Of a DNA stretch of 38,590 nt, positions 15,461-23,646 are shown one piece after another. Both the position numbers and the translations under genes were made by a program. Below the pieces are notes generated by a model. The model did no database searches, was not told the DNA's origin, and saw only the letters and a program-made list of their open reading frames with translations. The first letter of the stretch is position 1; each line of letters starts with the position of its first letter. This DNA comes from Planctomycetota bacterium (lineage in GTDB: Bacteria; Planctomycetota; Phycisphaerae; Sedimentisphaerales; Anaerobacaceae): the NCBI GenBank assembly GCA_030605475.1, contig JAUWIG010000055.1, forward strand, positions 1 to 38,590. The letters run 5' to 3'.

Positions 15461-17063
15461 AACCGAAATAGACAACGTAAAGCAAGTCCGTCAAAAAGAC
15501 CGGATTGGGACCCCATTTTGCGGGGCCCACTGTAGTAAGTCGCAAAATGGGAACACGATTGCAAATGTATTGATAGTGGACAACGACCCTGAAGCGGCTC
15601 GATTTATGCTCGAGATTTTAGCTCGTAAAGGCATTCGTGGAGTCATTGCCAACGATAGAAAATCCGCGGTTGATTTACTCGACAAGGGTAATTACAACCT
15701 TGTATTCACCAGCGACAGGGTCCCCGAAAGTGATGGAATGCCTTCGGGGGCCCACAAAATAAGTCAGCGTCCCGCCCTGCCCGGTAAATCGCAGGGTGGT
15801 TTCGAGCTGCTTGCGAGAATCAGGGCAAATTCGCCGGAAATGCCGGTGGTTATGATGGGGGGGGCGCATTTTGGAGAGAACCAAAAGCGAAAAACGCAAA
15901 ACCAGCGGCAAGCCGTTGAAACGGCTGTAAAAGCCATTCGTGCGGGCTGTTGTGATTTTCTAATCAAGCCACTCAACCGTGAAAGAATGGAGAGCCTGCT
16001 GGATACTTTCCTGCCCAGCCACAGCGTCTCAACCATAGCCAGCGCCGACGAGGACACACGGAGCCTTTACAAAATTGTTGGTAGAAGTGCAAAACTGGTT
16101 CAGACCGTTGAATTAGCTAAAAAAATAGCTCCAACCTCGGCACCGGTTTTAATAAGCGGTGAAAGCGGAACAGGGAAAGAACTGATATCTTATCTTATCC
16201 ATCACAAAAGCAAGAGAGCTCAAGGGCCGTACATCAAAGTCAATTGTGCAGCATTAAGTGACTCGCTTCTTGAAAGCGAGCTCTTTGGTCATGAAAAGGG
16301 TGCTTTCACCGGCGCCTACACTCAGCGCAAGGGACGATTCGAAATGGCCCACGGCGGAACTCTGCTTTTGGACAAAATCACTGAAACTCCACCTAAATTT
16401 CAAGCCAAGCTGTTGCGGGTACTCGAGCAGCAGGATTTTGAACGTGTCGGTGGGGAGAAACAAGTCAGAGTCGATGTCCGAATAATAAGCACCACCAATA
16501 AGGATTTATTACAAGAAGTTCAACAGAGCCGGTTCCGCCAGGACCTTTACTATCGGCTAAGCGGCGTGAGACTAATTATCGCACCTTTGAGGGAACGTAG
16601 TGAGGATTTACCCGACCTCGTATGGTATTTTGTCAACCTTTACGTGCGCGAAGCGCAACGTCATATCACTAAACTTGACACTGGGATGATGGACATTTTT
16701 GCCAAATACTACTGGCCCGGCAATGTCCGACAATTAAGAAATGTTGTGCTGACATCGTTGACTCTGGGAGTTGGCCGAACCCTCTCATTAGCTGATGTCT
16801 CGTGGCTTTTTGATGAGCTTCAGCCGCTTCCGGAAATAGCAGATAGTCCCGCACCCATTGAGCTTAGGCTCACGCCTAATGGGTGCGGGACGGGACTGGC
16901 TGGAGTACCACTTGAACAAATAGAACGGCGGGCGATTTTAGATACTTTACGCCAGACAGCAGGTAACAAAATGAAAGCTGCAAAGGCATTAGGCATAAGT
17001 GACCGGACATTGCGAGATAAGATACACCGATATCGGCAGCAAGGATGCTTGCAATTGGCCTGA
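15453..17063 (+). CDS. Sigma-54 response regulator-like protein with Walker B Glu-to-Lys change
   Basis: About 536 residues. TTG 15453 is chosen because GGAG lies ten bases upstream and it overlaps the preceding stop; in-frame TTG 15417 is the alternative. A receiver-like domain (VLIVDNDPEAARF, later FLIKPLNRERM) has Ser-Asp at the phospho-acceptor position and is split by repeat-encoded insertions. The AAA+ domain has Walker A GESGTGKE (about 236-243) and intact GAFTGA (about 283-288), but Walker B reads LLLDKI instead of LFLDEI: codon AAA at 16374-16376, residue 308. Sensor and arginine-finger region RQDLYYRL is intact. A Fis-type HTH (KAAKALGISDRTLRDKIHRY) ends the protein. A family B palindrome encodes part of the AAA+-HTH linker. 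ATP hydrolysis on its own is doubtful. Confidence 0.85.
   Translation: MSKTEIDNVKQVRQKDRIGTPFCGAHCSKSQNGNTIANVLIVDNDPEAARFMLEILARKGIRGVIANDRKSAVDLLDKGNYNLVFTSDRVPESDGMPSGAHKISQRPALPGKSQGGFELLARIRANSPEMPVVMMGGAHFGENQKRKTQNQRQAVETAVKAIRAGCCDFLIKPLNRERMESLLDTFLPSHSVSTIASADEDTRSLYKIVGRSAKLVQTVELAKKIAPTSAPVLISGESGTGKELISYLIHHKSKRAQGPYIKVNCAALSDSLLESELFGHEKGAFTGAYTQRKGRFEMAHGGTLLLDKITETPPKFQAKLLRVLEQQDFERVGGEKQVRVDVRIISTTNKDLLQEVQQSRFRQDLYYRLSGVRLIIAPLRERSEDLPDLVWYFVNLYVREAQRHITKLDTGMMDIFAKYYWPGNVRQLRNVVLTSLTLGVGRTLSLADVSWLFDELQPLPEIADSPAPIELRLTPNGCGTGLAGVPLEQIERRAILDTLRQTAGNKMKAAKALGISDRTLRDKIHRYRQQGCLQLA
15507..15554. repeat. Palindromic repeat family A, copy 6, inside activator gene
   Basis: GGGACCCCATTTTGCG and CGCAAAATGGGAAC flank a GGGGCCCAC-containing centre. 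Read in frame it encodes the extra N-terminal segment ahead of the receiver beta-1 strand. Confidence 0.8.
15718..15755. repeat. Palindromic insertion within receiver domain coding sequence (family A-like)
   Basis: GGGTCCCCGAA and TTCGGGGGCCC form an inverted repeat. It is read in frame directly after the phospho-acceptor strand and pushes the conserved GGFELLARIR helix away from it by about 23 residues compared with ordinary receivers. Confidence 0.6.
16846..16891. repeat. Palindromic repeat family B, copy 2, inside activator linker
   Basis: Perfect 14-base arms GTCCCGCACCCATT and AATGGGTGCGGGAC enclose a second inverted repeat TTAGGC/GCCTAA. In frame within the linker between the AAA+ and HTH domains of the second activator. 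Confidence 0.9.
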
Positions 17064-17112
17064 TAGCAGGATTCTTATAACAAATGAGTCGTTGTGACGA
17101 AAGGAGCGCCAA

Positions 17113-17721
17113 ATGGCAGATGAAAAAGGTGTAGAAAAACAGAAAGAGAAACAGGAAGAGAAACAAGAAGATTCAAAAGTTGAAAAGACCGATGAATCCC
17201 CGCGCACCGGGATAGTCAGCCGATTTTTGCCGTGGATAATAATGGTTGTTGTAATGATAGTTTTCGCCGGTGCCGGCTTCGGATTCGGCCGATTACTTGC
17301 CGGTTCCGGAAAAGCCAAGACAGTCGAATCTTCTCAGGAAGACCAACCGGCTCAGGAAGAGTATCTGAAAGCGGATGATTCGGCAACGGACTCTCAAAAG
17401 GCTTGGTATTATGATTTAGAGCCCGTTGTGGCAAATCTTGATGTACCCGGCGTAACACGCTATGTTCGGGCATCTCTAACGCTGGAGATTAACCCTGAGG
17501 TGGATAAAAATAGAGGCATCACTTTTTTTGAGGAGAAAAAGCCACTCTTGACAAATTGGCTTACTATCTATCTGGCAAGTCTGACCCTTGAAGATATCCG
17601 GGGTGACAAAAATCTAAAACGTATCCAATCACAAATACTGGATGCTTTCAACGAAAGACTTTTTCCTGATGCCAAGCCTCAAATCGAGCACATTCTTTTT
17701 AAGGAATTCGCTATACAATGA
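17113..17721 (+). CDS. fliL: Flagellar basal body-associated protein FliL
   Basis: A 202-residue inner-membrane protein. A charged Lys/Glu-rich cytoplasmic N-terminus (1-35) precedes one transmembrane segment (WIIMVVVMIVFAGAGFGFG, about 37-56). The periplasmic domain carries LEPVVANLDVPGVTRYVRAS and LTLEINPEVD, then LKRIQSQILDAFNERLFPDA near the C-terminus, all FliL family features. FliL surrounds the stators and supports torque. A strong ribosome site (AAGGAG, 7 bases) precedes the ATG. Its end overlaps the fliM start by four bases. Confidence 0.92.
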   Translation: MADEKGVEKQKEKQEEKQEDSKVEKTDESPRTGIVSRFLPWIIMVVVMIVFAGAGFGFGRLLAGSGKAKTVESSQEDQPAQEEYLKADDSATDSQKAWYYDLEPVVANLDVPGVTRYVRASLTLEINPEVDKNRGITFFEEKKPLLTNWLTIYLASLTLEDIRGDKNLKRIQSQILDAFNERLFPDAKPQIEHILFKEFAIQ

Positions 17722-18710
17722 GTAACACAGTTACTGACAAATTGAGCAGAAAAAAGATACAACAGCTCCTTGCTGCTGTCGGTTCCAAGCCAGCAGAGGA
17801 TACCACGCAAATAGAGGCCGCTGAATATGATTGGCACCAGCCTCACTGTTTCACCCGCGCCCAGCTCAATAAACTCGACGATTTCACAAAGAAAATAGCT
17901 AAAGCGATTGCTCGGAGATTTGCTACTTTATGCCACGGAGAGTTCAATGTGACAATTGCTTCAACCACCCAGCACTTTGCTAATGAACTTGTTGACCAGG
18001 CCTTGGAAAGCAAACAGAATAATTATTACCTGCCTTTTGGCACCGACCAGGCACATCCATGTGGACTCGTTAGCATACCACTACAAACTACATTTATCTG
18101 GGTAACACAATTGCTCGGCGATACCGAATCCGAAGAGGATTCAAGAAGAGATTTATCACAATTGGAAGAATCACTTCTGTTAGACATCGCCTCTGCCATT
18201 GTTGATGCCATTTCCGACTCTCACGGCAACTGTGATTTCAAGCCGGCCAAGAACATTGTTAGAAGACTGTTTCCCCTTGAACTGCGAGGCACAGAAGAGT
18301 TCTGCAAGATTACTTTTAACGTCAAGAAAAGCGACTCAGACAATACCGAAGCTTATATTTTAATATTCTGTGAGAGTCTGGAGTCTGTTGCGGGAAAAGC
18401 CACACAAGATGCTGGTGAATTCTCAGCCGCAGATATTTCGAAAGCAATCCTTGAGCGTTTGAAAAAGATGCCGGTTTTTGTTACGGCTCAACTGGCTTCT
18501 GCAATGCTTACTCTTGAAGAGATAATGGATTTTCAAGTTGGTGACATATTGTTACTTGATAAAGCGGTTGATGAGCCGGTTGAGTTGATTGTCGAAGGCC
18601 GCGAGCTTCTTCGCGGCCGGCCCGCAAAATCGGGCGGCAAGTACGCTGTGGTAATTACGGAGCTGTCTTGCGATACAGAGCAAAATATAAATCCAATTAC
18701 AGGTACTTAA
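17718..18710 (+). CDS. fliM: Flagellar motor switch protein FliM
   Basis: A 330-residue C-ring protein that sets rotation direction. The N-terminus contains LSRKKIQQLLAAVG, which resembles the LSQ-x-EIDALL peptide that binds CheY-P in other FliM proteins. The middle domain includes YLPFGTDQAHPCGLVSIPLQ. The C-terminal SpoA-like domain (VFVTAQLASAMLTLEEIMDF, VGDILLLDKAVDEPVELIVE) matches the FliN fold. Length is standard. It overlaps fliL (ATGA) and is followed 19 bases later by fliN, forming a switch module. Confidence 0.92.
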   Translation: MSNTVTDKLSRKKIQQLLAAVGSKPAEDTTQIEAAEYDWHQPHCFTRAQLNKLDDFTKKIAKAIARRFATLCHGEFNVTIASTTQHFANELVDQALESKQNNYYLPFGTDQAHPCGLVSIPLQTTFIWVTQLLGDTESEEDSRRDLSQLEESLLLDIASAIVDAISDSHGNCDFKPAKNIVRRLFPLELRGTEEFCKITFNVKKSDSDNTEAYILIFCESLESVAGKATQDAGEFSAADISKAILERLKKMPVFVTAQLASAMLTLEEIMDFQVGDILLLDKAVDEPVELIVEGRELLRGRPAKSGGKYAVVITELSCDTEQNINPITGT

Positions 18711-18729
18711 TAATTAAGGAAGTAGAAAT

Positions 18730-19134
18730 ATGGCAAAGGCAACTGAAGCAGTTGAAGAAAAGGCCGAGGAAAAACAGGACCAGCAAGACGATGCTTCACA
18801 GGAAGGCTCTAAAACACAGGCGCAATCAGTTGAATTTTCCGAGGTATCCGGGACAGAGGGCACAGGTGCCGAGGGAAGTATTGGCATCTTACTGGATATA
18901 AACATACTTGTCACGGTTGCTATTGGACAGGCCGAGATGCCAGTTCGGCGGCTTTTACAGCTTGGGCCCGGCTCGGTATTGAAGCTCGACAAATCCATTG
19001 ATGCGCCGGCAGACTTGTACCTGAGGGACACCAAGTTTGCTACTGGAAATATAGTGGTGGTGGATGGTCGGTTCGCCGTTAGGATAAAACAGATTCTTGG
19101 CCTTGGTGATTTTGCTGCAGAGCCGGCTGAGTAA
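18730..19134 (+). CDS. fliN: Flagellar motor switch protein FliN
   Basis: A 134-residue switch protein. An acidic, low-complexity N-terminus (about 1-48) is followed by a typical SpoA domain: IGILLDINILVTVAIGQAEM, then RLLQLGPGSVLKLDKSIDAP, ending RFAVRIKQILGL. FliN forms the base of the C-ring with FliM and helps bind the export ATPase complex. AAGGAAG stands upstream of the ATG. The order fliL-fliM-fliN-flhA suggests one transcript. Confidence 0.93.
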   Translation: MAKATEAVEEKAEEKQDQQDDASQEGSKTQAQSVEFSEVSGTEGTGAEGSIGILLDINILVTVAIGQAEMPVRRLLQLGPGSVLKLDKSIDAPADLYLRDTKFATGNIVVVDGRFAVRIKQILGLGDFAAEPAE

Positions 19135-19190
19135 AGTGTCAATCGTGACATGTGCCCCGAACGAACCGCGAGATACGAAAAGGTTAAATA

Positions 19191-21365
19191 ATGGCAGTAT
19201 CTGATAGATTAAATCCGTCAGACTTGCTGGGACCAAATTTGCGAAAAACAGCGAATGGGAGCGTGCTCAATACACCCTTGGTTGCTCACAGCAATATTAT
19301 TTTGGCTGTGGGCCTGGTGGTGGTTCTTGCCACTCTTTTAATCCCTCTGCCAACGCCATTGCTGGATATGCTTTTGGCCTGCAGTATATCATTGGCGGTG
19401 GCCGTTTTAATAATCACACTATCGTCAAAAGAAGCCCTAGAATTATCCACATTCCCTTCGCTGCTTCTTTTCGTAACGCTGTTCAGACTCTCTCTTAACG
19501 TGGCCTCAACCAGATTGATACTTCTACAGGGCAATGCCGGGAAAATTATTCAGACCTTCGGTAATTTCGTTGCAGGTGGTAGTTTTATTGTCGGCTTGGT
19601 GATTTTCTTAATCCTTGTCGTTATACAATTTATAGTAATCACAAAAGGTGCTGAGAGAATAAGCGAAGTTTCTGCTCGTTTTACCCTTGATGCTATGCCA
19701 GGCAAGCAAATGGCTATTGACGCAGACCTTAACGCAGGAATTATTACCGAAAGCGAGGCAAATGACCGCAGAGCAAAAATCGTCAAGGAAAGTGAGTTCT
19801 ATGGTGCAATGGATGGTGCCAGCAAATTCATTCGTGGCGATGCCAAGGCAGGACTCATAATCACTGCGATTAACATCGTTGGTGGCATAAGTATGGGTTA
19901 TTTTCGCGGTATGACGGTTGCCGGTGCCATAAAGACCTATTCGATTCTTTCCATTGGCGATGGACTTGTCAGCCAGATACCATCGATAATAATCGCCGTA
20001 AGTTCGGGCTTTCTGGTGACTAAAATCTCGTCGCGCCACAGTATCGGCCAGGATTTGTCCATCCAGTTTCTTGGGACCAGTCAGCCACTAATAATAGCCT
20101 CTTTTATCATCGCTGCGATGGCACTTGTGCCTGGGCTGCCTAAAATACCGTTCTTATTGTTGGCTGCAGGTGCCGCTTTTGCCGGACGAGCCGTGGCTCA
20201 ATCTGAAAAGGGCCGAGAGAAAAAACCCGAGGTACCATCGCTACAGGAAGCAAAAGCCGAGAAACAACCCGTTGAAGAGATGCTGGATATCGACAGAGTT
20301 TCTGTAAATGTCGGCGTGCGATTGATTGGTATGGTCGACCCTCGTAAAAACAGTACTATCTTCGACCGTATCGGAGCGTTGCGGAGAAAATTCGCCCAGC
20401 AGCTTGGTATCGTTATGCCTTTGGTTCGGCTGCGCGACAACATAACCCTCGAACCGACTGCCTACGAGATTCGGCTCTTCGACCATATAGTGGCAAAAGG
20501 GCGATTAGAGCCCGATATGTTCCTTGCTATGGATTCCGGCAACGTCCAACCCAAAGTCAAATTGGAGGGTATAAAAACTGCCGAACCCGTTTATGGCCTG
20601 CCCGCTCTGTGGATTACGCCGGCCAACAGAGAGAAAGCCGAATTAAGTGGATATACTGTTATCGACCCTGAATCGGTCTTTATTACGCATCTGTCTGAAA
20701 CGCTGCGAAAGCATGCCGATGAGTTATTGACACGTGAAGATGTTCAACTTCTCGTCGACCGGCTTCGCAAGATTCAGCCGTCATTAGTCGGAGAAGTTGT
20801 TGGTGAGCTCGTACCTATCGGACTGCTTCAACGCGTACTCAGAAACCTTTTGGCAGATGGAATACCGATTCGTGAATTAACCACCATACTTGAATCATTG
20901 GGCGAACACGCTTCAAAAACCAAAAACACCGTTGCTTTAACAGAGCTAGTTCGAAAATCGTTAAGCAGAACCATTACCGAGCAGTATAAAGACCAGAACG
21001 GCAAAATTTCGGCCATAACACTGGAACCTGTACTCGAGCATCAGATGACCTCAACTTTACGACAGGAAGCAGACGGAGTAAGCCTGGCTCTGCCGACTGA
21101 GATGGCAATGGATATAAGCAAGAAAATCGCACAAGCCTGGAAAACAGCAATGGATGAAGGTAGGGACAAAGTAGTTTTGCTGTGCGATTCAAGGTTACGG
21201 GCGCCTCTGGCAGTGATGTTATCACGGACAATACCGCCGTTGTCGGTCGTAGCTTATGACGAAATCGTCCTCGGAACCGAAGTAGAGCCAATAGAAACTA
21301 TATCAGTCCAGCAGACCGAGTCGGCAGCGCCCGAAGGGCAAGAGCTTGTTGGAGTTGCAAAGTGA
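19191..21365 (+). CDS. flhA: Flagellar export gate protein FlhA
   Basis: A 724-residue export gate component. The N-terminal half holds about eight transmembrane segments and the FHIPEP signature region (SLNVASTRLILLQGNAGKII; SEVSARFTLDAMPGKQMAID; GAMDGASKFIRGDAKAGLII). The cytoplasmic half (about 350-700) is the FlhA-C chaperone-docking domain (ALWITPANREKAELSGYTVI; LLQRVLRNLLADGIPIREL). Length matches the family (about 690-720). The export partners fliP, fliQ, fliR and flhB are not in this window. The 56-base leader contains a CGAGATACGAAAAGG segment like those ahead of rplS. Confidence 0.97.
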   Translation: MAVSDRLNPSDLLGPNLRKTANGSVLNTPLVAHSNIILAVGLVVVLATLLIPLPTPLLDMLLACSISLAVAVLIITLSSKEALELSTFPSLLLFVTLFRLSLNVASTRLILLQGNAGKIIQTFGNFVAGGSFIVGLVIFLILVVIQFIVITKGAERISEVSARFTLDAMPGKQMAIDADLNAGIITESEANDRRAKIVKESEFYGAMDGASKFIRGDAKAGLIITAINIVGGISMGYFRGMTVAGAIKTYSILSIGDGLVSQIPSIIIAVSSGFLVTKISSRHSIGQDLSIQFLGTSQPLIIASFIIAAMALVPGLPKIPFLLLAAGAAFAGRAVAQSEKGREKKPEVPSLQEAKAEKQPVEEMLDIDRVSVNVGVRLIGMVDPRKNSTIFDRIGALRRKFAQQLGIVMPLVRLRDNITLEPTAYEIRLFDHIVAKGRLEPDMFLAMDSGNVQPKVKLEGIKTAEPVYGLPALWITPANREKAELSGYTVIDPESVFITHLSETLRKHADELLTREDVQLLVDRLRKIQPSLVGEVVGELVPIGLLQRVLRNLLADGIPIRELTTILESLGEHASKTKNTVALTELVRKSLSRTITEQYKDQNGKISAITLEPVLEHQMTSTLRQEADGVSLALPTEMAMDISKKIAQAWKTAMDEGRDKVVLLCDSRLRAPLAVMLSRTIPPLSVVAYDEIVLGTEVEPIETISVQQTESAAPEGQELVGVAK

Positions 21366-21414
21366 TGCGCCGTGCGGAAAATAAACGCAATATGATGGAA
21401 AGGAGCAGCTAATT

Positions 21415-21660
21415 ATGCCGTTGCATGTTCGGTTAATCGCTACACGCATTGCTGTGATATGTTTTTTCGGCATCAGCTTGGTCGGCTGGGTTAGCGGTCT
21501 TTCGCCTTTTACCTGCTGTAAGAGAGCCCTGGCAGGGACAGCGCTTGCGTATATATCGGTAACTTTGGCTGTGAAAGCAGTTAACGCTATTTTGATGAAT
21601 GCGATGATTACAAAGCAGATGAATCGACAGAAGGAAAAGAATAGTGGCGGTGGAGACTAA
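21415..21660 (+). CDS. Small two-helix membrane protein, flhA-fliA interval
   Basis: An 81-residue protein with two hydrophobic segments (about 12-32 and 41-62) and a basic tail. I do not recognise the family. It has a clear ribosome binding site (AAGGAGCAG) and overlaps the fliA GTG start by 17 bases, so it is translated with fliA. Two membrane helices followed by a charged cytoplasmic tail would suit a docking or regulatory role near the export gate, but that is guesswork. Confidence 0.65.
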   Translation: MPLHVRLIATRIAVICFFGISLVGWVSGLSPFTCCKRALAGTALAYISVTLAVKAVNAILMNAMITKQMNRQKEKNSGGGD

Positions 21661-22453
21661 AAATATTTCTAAATCCCAGTCCGTTGGGATTAAAGGCAGC
21701 CCAAGGCATTTAAAAACCGTCGCTATGCGCGCATACTCCGACCAAAAAAAACAATCGGTTGGAAATGAGCAGATAACCGGGTTGTTGCCTATGGTTCGAA
21801 AAATAGTTCAGCGGGTGGTAACGTATCTAAAGCCACCCTTATCATTTGAAGATTTGGTCTCCGCAGGAACCATTGGGCTGATTAAAGCCGCCCGTGATTA
21901 CGACCCGTCCCGCCAGGTCAAATTCAAAACCTATGCCTATATCAGAATCAAGGGGGCCATTCTTGATGAACTGAGAGAGTGGTCTTTTGTGCCTGCAAAC
22001 ATCAGCAATCAGATTCGCAAAACCGCGCAGCTCAGCCTGGAAATCACCGAGCAGACGGGCACCGCACCAACTGATGCCGAGTTAGCCGAGAAGCTTGGAA
22101 TAACTGTTGATAAACTTTATAAAACATTCGAAAATGCCCGTGCGCAGCATTTTGTCTCCATCGATGGCTTTGGAAAAGAACCACCTGCGCTGGGCAATAT
22201 TTTGGCGGCAACCAACACAACCACCCCTGTGCAGCAGATAGAGCAGGCTGAACTTGTGGATAAACTAACTGAGGCCATCCGGCGGTTAGGAGAAAAGGAA
22301 CGGAAGATTATTCTGCTTTATTATCAGCAACACCTAACGATGAAGCAAATTGCCGAGGCTCTCAAAATTACCGAGCCGCGTGTCAGCCAATTACACGCAA
22401 GTGCTCTATTTAACTTGTCTGTAAAATTGAGGCGATGTAATGATGGCGGATAG
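21644..22453 (+). CDS. fliA: Flagellar RNA polymerase sigma factor FliA (sigma-28)
   Basis: A 269-residue sigma-70-family factor of the FliA/WhiG group. Region 2 includes FEDLVSAGTIGLIKAARDYD and VKFKTYAYIRIKGAILDELR. Region 3 has AELAEKLGITVDKLYKTFEN. Region 4 has RLGEKERKIILLYYQQHLTM followed by the HTH KQIAEALKITEPRVSQLHAS. It directs transcription of late flagellar genes. The start is GTG 21644, with AAGGAAAAG upstream and overlap with the previous gene. Its likely antagonist, a FlgM-like gene, lies at 24559. Confidence 0.95.
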   Translation: MAVETKNISKSQSVGIKGSPRHLKTVAMRAYSDQKKQSVGNEQITGLLPMVRKIVQRVVTYLKPPLSFEDLVSAGTIGLIKAARDYDPSRQVKFKTYAYIRIKGAILDELREWSFVPANISNQIRKTAQLSLEITEQTGTAPTDAELAEKLGITVDKLYKTFENARAQHFVSIDGFGKEPPALGNILAATNTTTPVQQIEQAELVDKLTEAIRRLGEKERKIILLYYQQHLTMKQIAEALKITEPRVSQLHASALFNLSVKLRRCNDGG

Positions 22454-22682
22454 TGATTCTAATATAATAAAGCCGGTGGAAGGCCTGCAAAATATTACAG
22501 GCTTAACCCCAACAGAACGCCGTGAAGAGAGAAAACAACGGCAGGACCTGCACGAGCAAGAGAAGAAGAAATCTGAGCAAGAGCTAAACGAGTCAGTTGA
22601 CGAAGAGAACATCAGCCAGGAACTTACTGAAAACGAAAACGGCACCAATGACGATGGTATCAGGATTGATTATCGTGCTTGA
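22440..22682 (+). CDS. Small charged protein coupled to fliA, unknown function
   Basis: An 80-residue, strongly charged, probably helical and partly disordered protein (TPTERREERKQRQDL, then Glu/Lys-rich), ending in DDGIRIDYRA. It overlaps the 3' end of fliA by 14 bases and has GAGGCG as a possible ribosome site. The defined hydrophobic C-terminal tip suggests a docking motif. No family recognised; position argues for a flagellar accessory role. Confidence 0.55.
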   Translation: MMADSDSNIIKPVEGLQNITGLTPTERREERKQRQDLHEQEKKKSEQELNESVDEENISQELTENENGTNDDGIRIDYRA

Positions 22683-22731
22683 CTAAAAAATTAGCGGGTG
22701 CGCTAAGCGCTATGAAAGGTTAAAACAGCAA

Positions 22732-23016
22732 ATGAAAAAAACAGCGGGACACATTCTAAAAGGCAGCGACGTTAAACTCGAAGGCCAATTCCATCTCGAC
22801 CTGGGCCAGGTTGCTCCAGTCCGGGCTAAAGAGAAAAGTGTGGCTTCGGTTACACCGCAGGCACAGATTGTGGAAAACTATCCTGAATTTGCCGTTATAG
22901 AAATAACCTGTTCCTGCGGCACAAAAACGTATTTAAGATGTGAATATGCCGGCGCTGAATCATCCGCTGACCAGAGGCCTGACGAGACAAAACAGGAGTC
23001 TGACCAAACAAAATAA
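22732..23016 (+). CDS. Small protein with C-x-C ... C motif, possible metal binding
   Basis: A 94-residue soluble protein. The core VIEITCSCGTKTYLRCEY has three cysteines in a CSCG-x5-C arrangement, which could bind zinc or form part of a dimeric site. The N-terminus has a conserved-looking LEGQFHLDLGQVAP stretch and the tail is polar. No named family recognised. It sits between fliA and two lipoprotein genes, 15 bases ahead of the next probable start, so it is likely a lineage-specific flagellar accessory gene. Confidence 0.55.
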   Translation: MKKTAGHILKGSDVKLEGQFHLDLGQVAPVRAKEKSVASVTPQAQIVENYPEFAVIEITCSCGTKTYLRCEYAGAESSADQRPDETKQESDQTK

Positions 23017-23031
23017 ATGGAGAAAAGTACA

Positions 23032-23646
23032 ATGAGAGCTAACAAAAAAATTATGTTTTTTATAATTGTATCATTGTTAATATTTCTGTCATCTGGCTGC
23101 CCATTTTTTCAAAGGCAGGCAGGGATTACTCTACAACCACGCTTTGCTGAAGGGCAGTCCCTGCGCGCCGGGACGGTAAAAAGATTCCAGGAGTCCGCTC
23201 CACAAGGCCAAACCGTAGTGGAGTCCGCGATGGAACTGTCGGAAAAATACGCCAAACTCTCCGATGAAGTGGCTGTGCTGCGGGAAAAAAACCAAAACTT
23301 TATCACCGAGAACCGTCATCTTAAAAAGCAGCTCGCTGCTCTTGGAGCTCAATCGCAGAAGACACAAAAGGAATTAGCTGAAGCAAATGACCTTCTGATT
23401 GAGATGCGTATTGAATTGAATAATTGGAAAGCTGATATTCTCGGTTACCGTGACGAGATGCGTGATGCGGAAAAAGCCCAGCTCGAAGCGTTGTTTAAGA
23501 TTCTTAAAGTTCTCGGCGGAGAGGTTGAGGCGCAATCACCACAGGCGCAGGATGCAGGCTCAGCGGTGGTATCGGCAAGTGAGTCCAGCCAGCCTCAACT
23601 ACAATCCCGGCACGCCGGGACAATCTCAGGTGAATCGAATGAATAG
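23032..23646 (+). CDS. Coiled-coil lipoprotein
   Basis: About 204 residues from ATG 23032, chosen because GGAG lies nine bases upstream; ATG 23017 is possible. An N-terminal lipoprotein signal (IIVSLLIFLSSGC, lipobox LSSGC) is followed by a long coiled coil (about 70-155: SEKYAKLSDEVAVLREKNQN). The Ser/Gln-rich tail includes a repeat-encoded segment (23605-23620). It is predicted to be anchored to a membrane facing the periplasm. The gene overlaps the next one by 8 bases. Function unknown; it may form an envelope sleeve with its neighbour. Confidence 0.65.
   Translation: MRANKKIMFFIIVSLLIFLSSGCPFFQRQAGITLQPRFAEGQSLRAGTVKRFQESAPQGQTVVESAMELSEKYAKLSDEVAVLREKNQNFITENRHLKKQLAALGAQSQKTQKELAEANDLLIEMRIELNNWKADILGYRDEMRDAEKAQLEALFKILKVLGGEVEAQSPQAQDAGSAVVSASESSQPQLQSRHAGTISGESNE
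23605..23620. repeat. TCCCGGCACGCCGGGA palindrome inside lipoprotein gene
   Basis: Same core as 12632-12649. In frame, encoding part of the C-terminal tail just before the stop. Confidence 0.75.
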
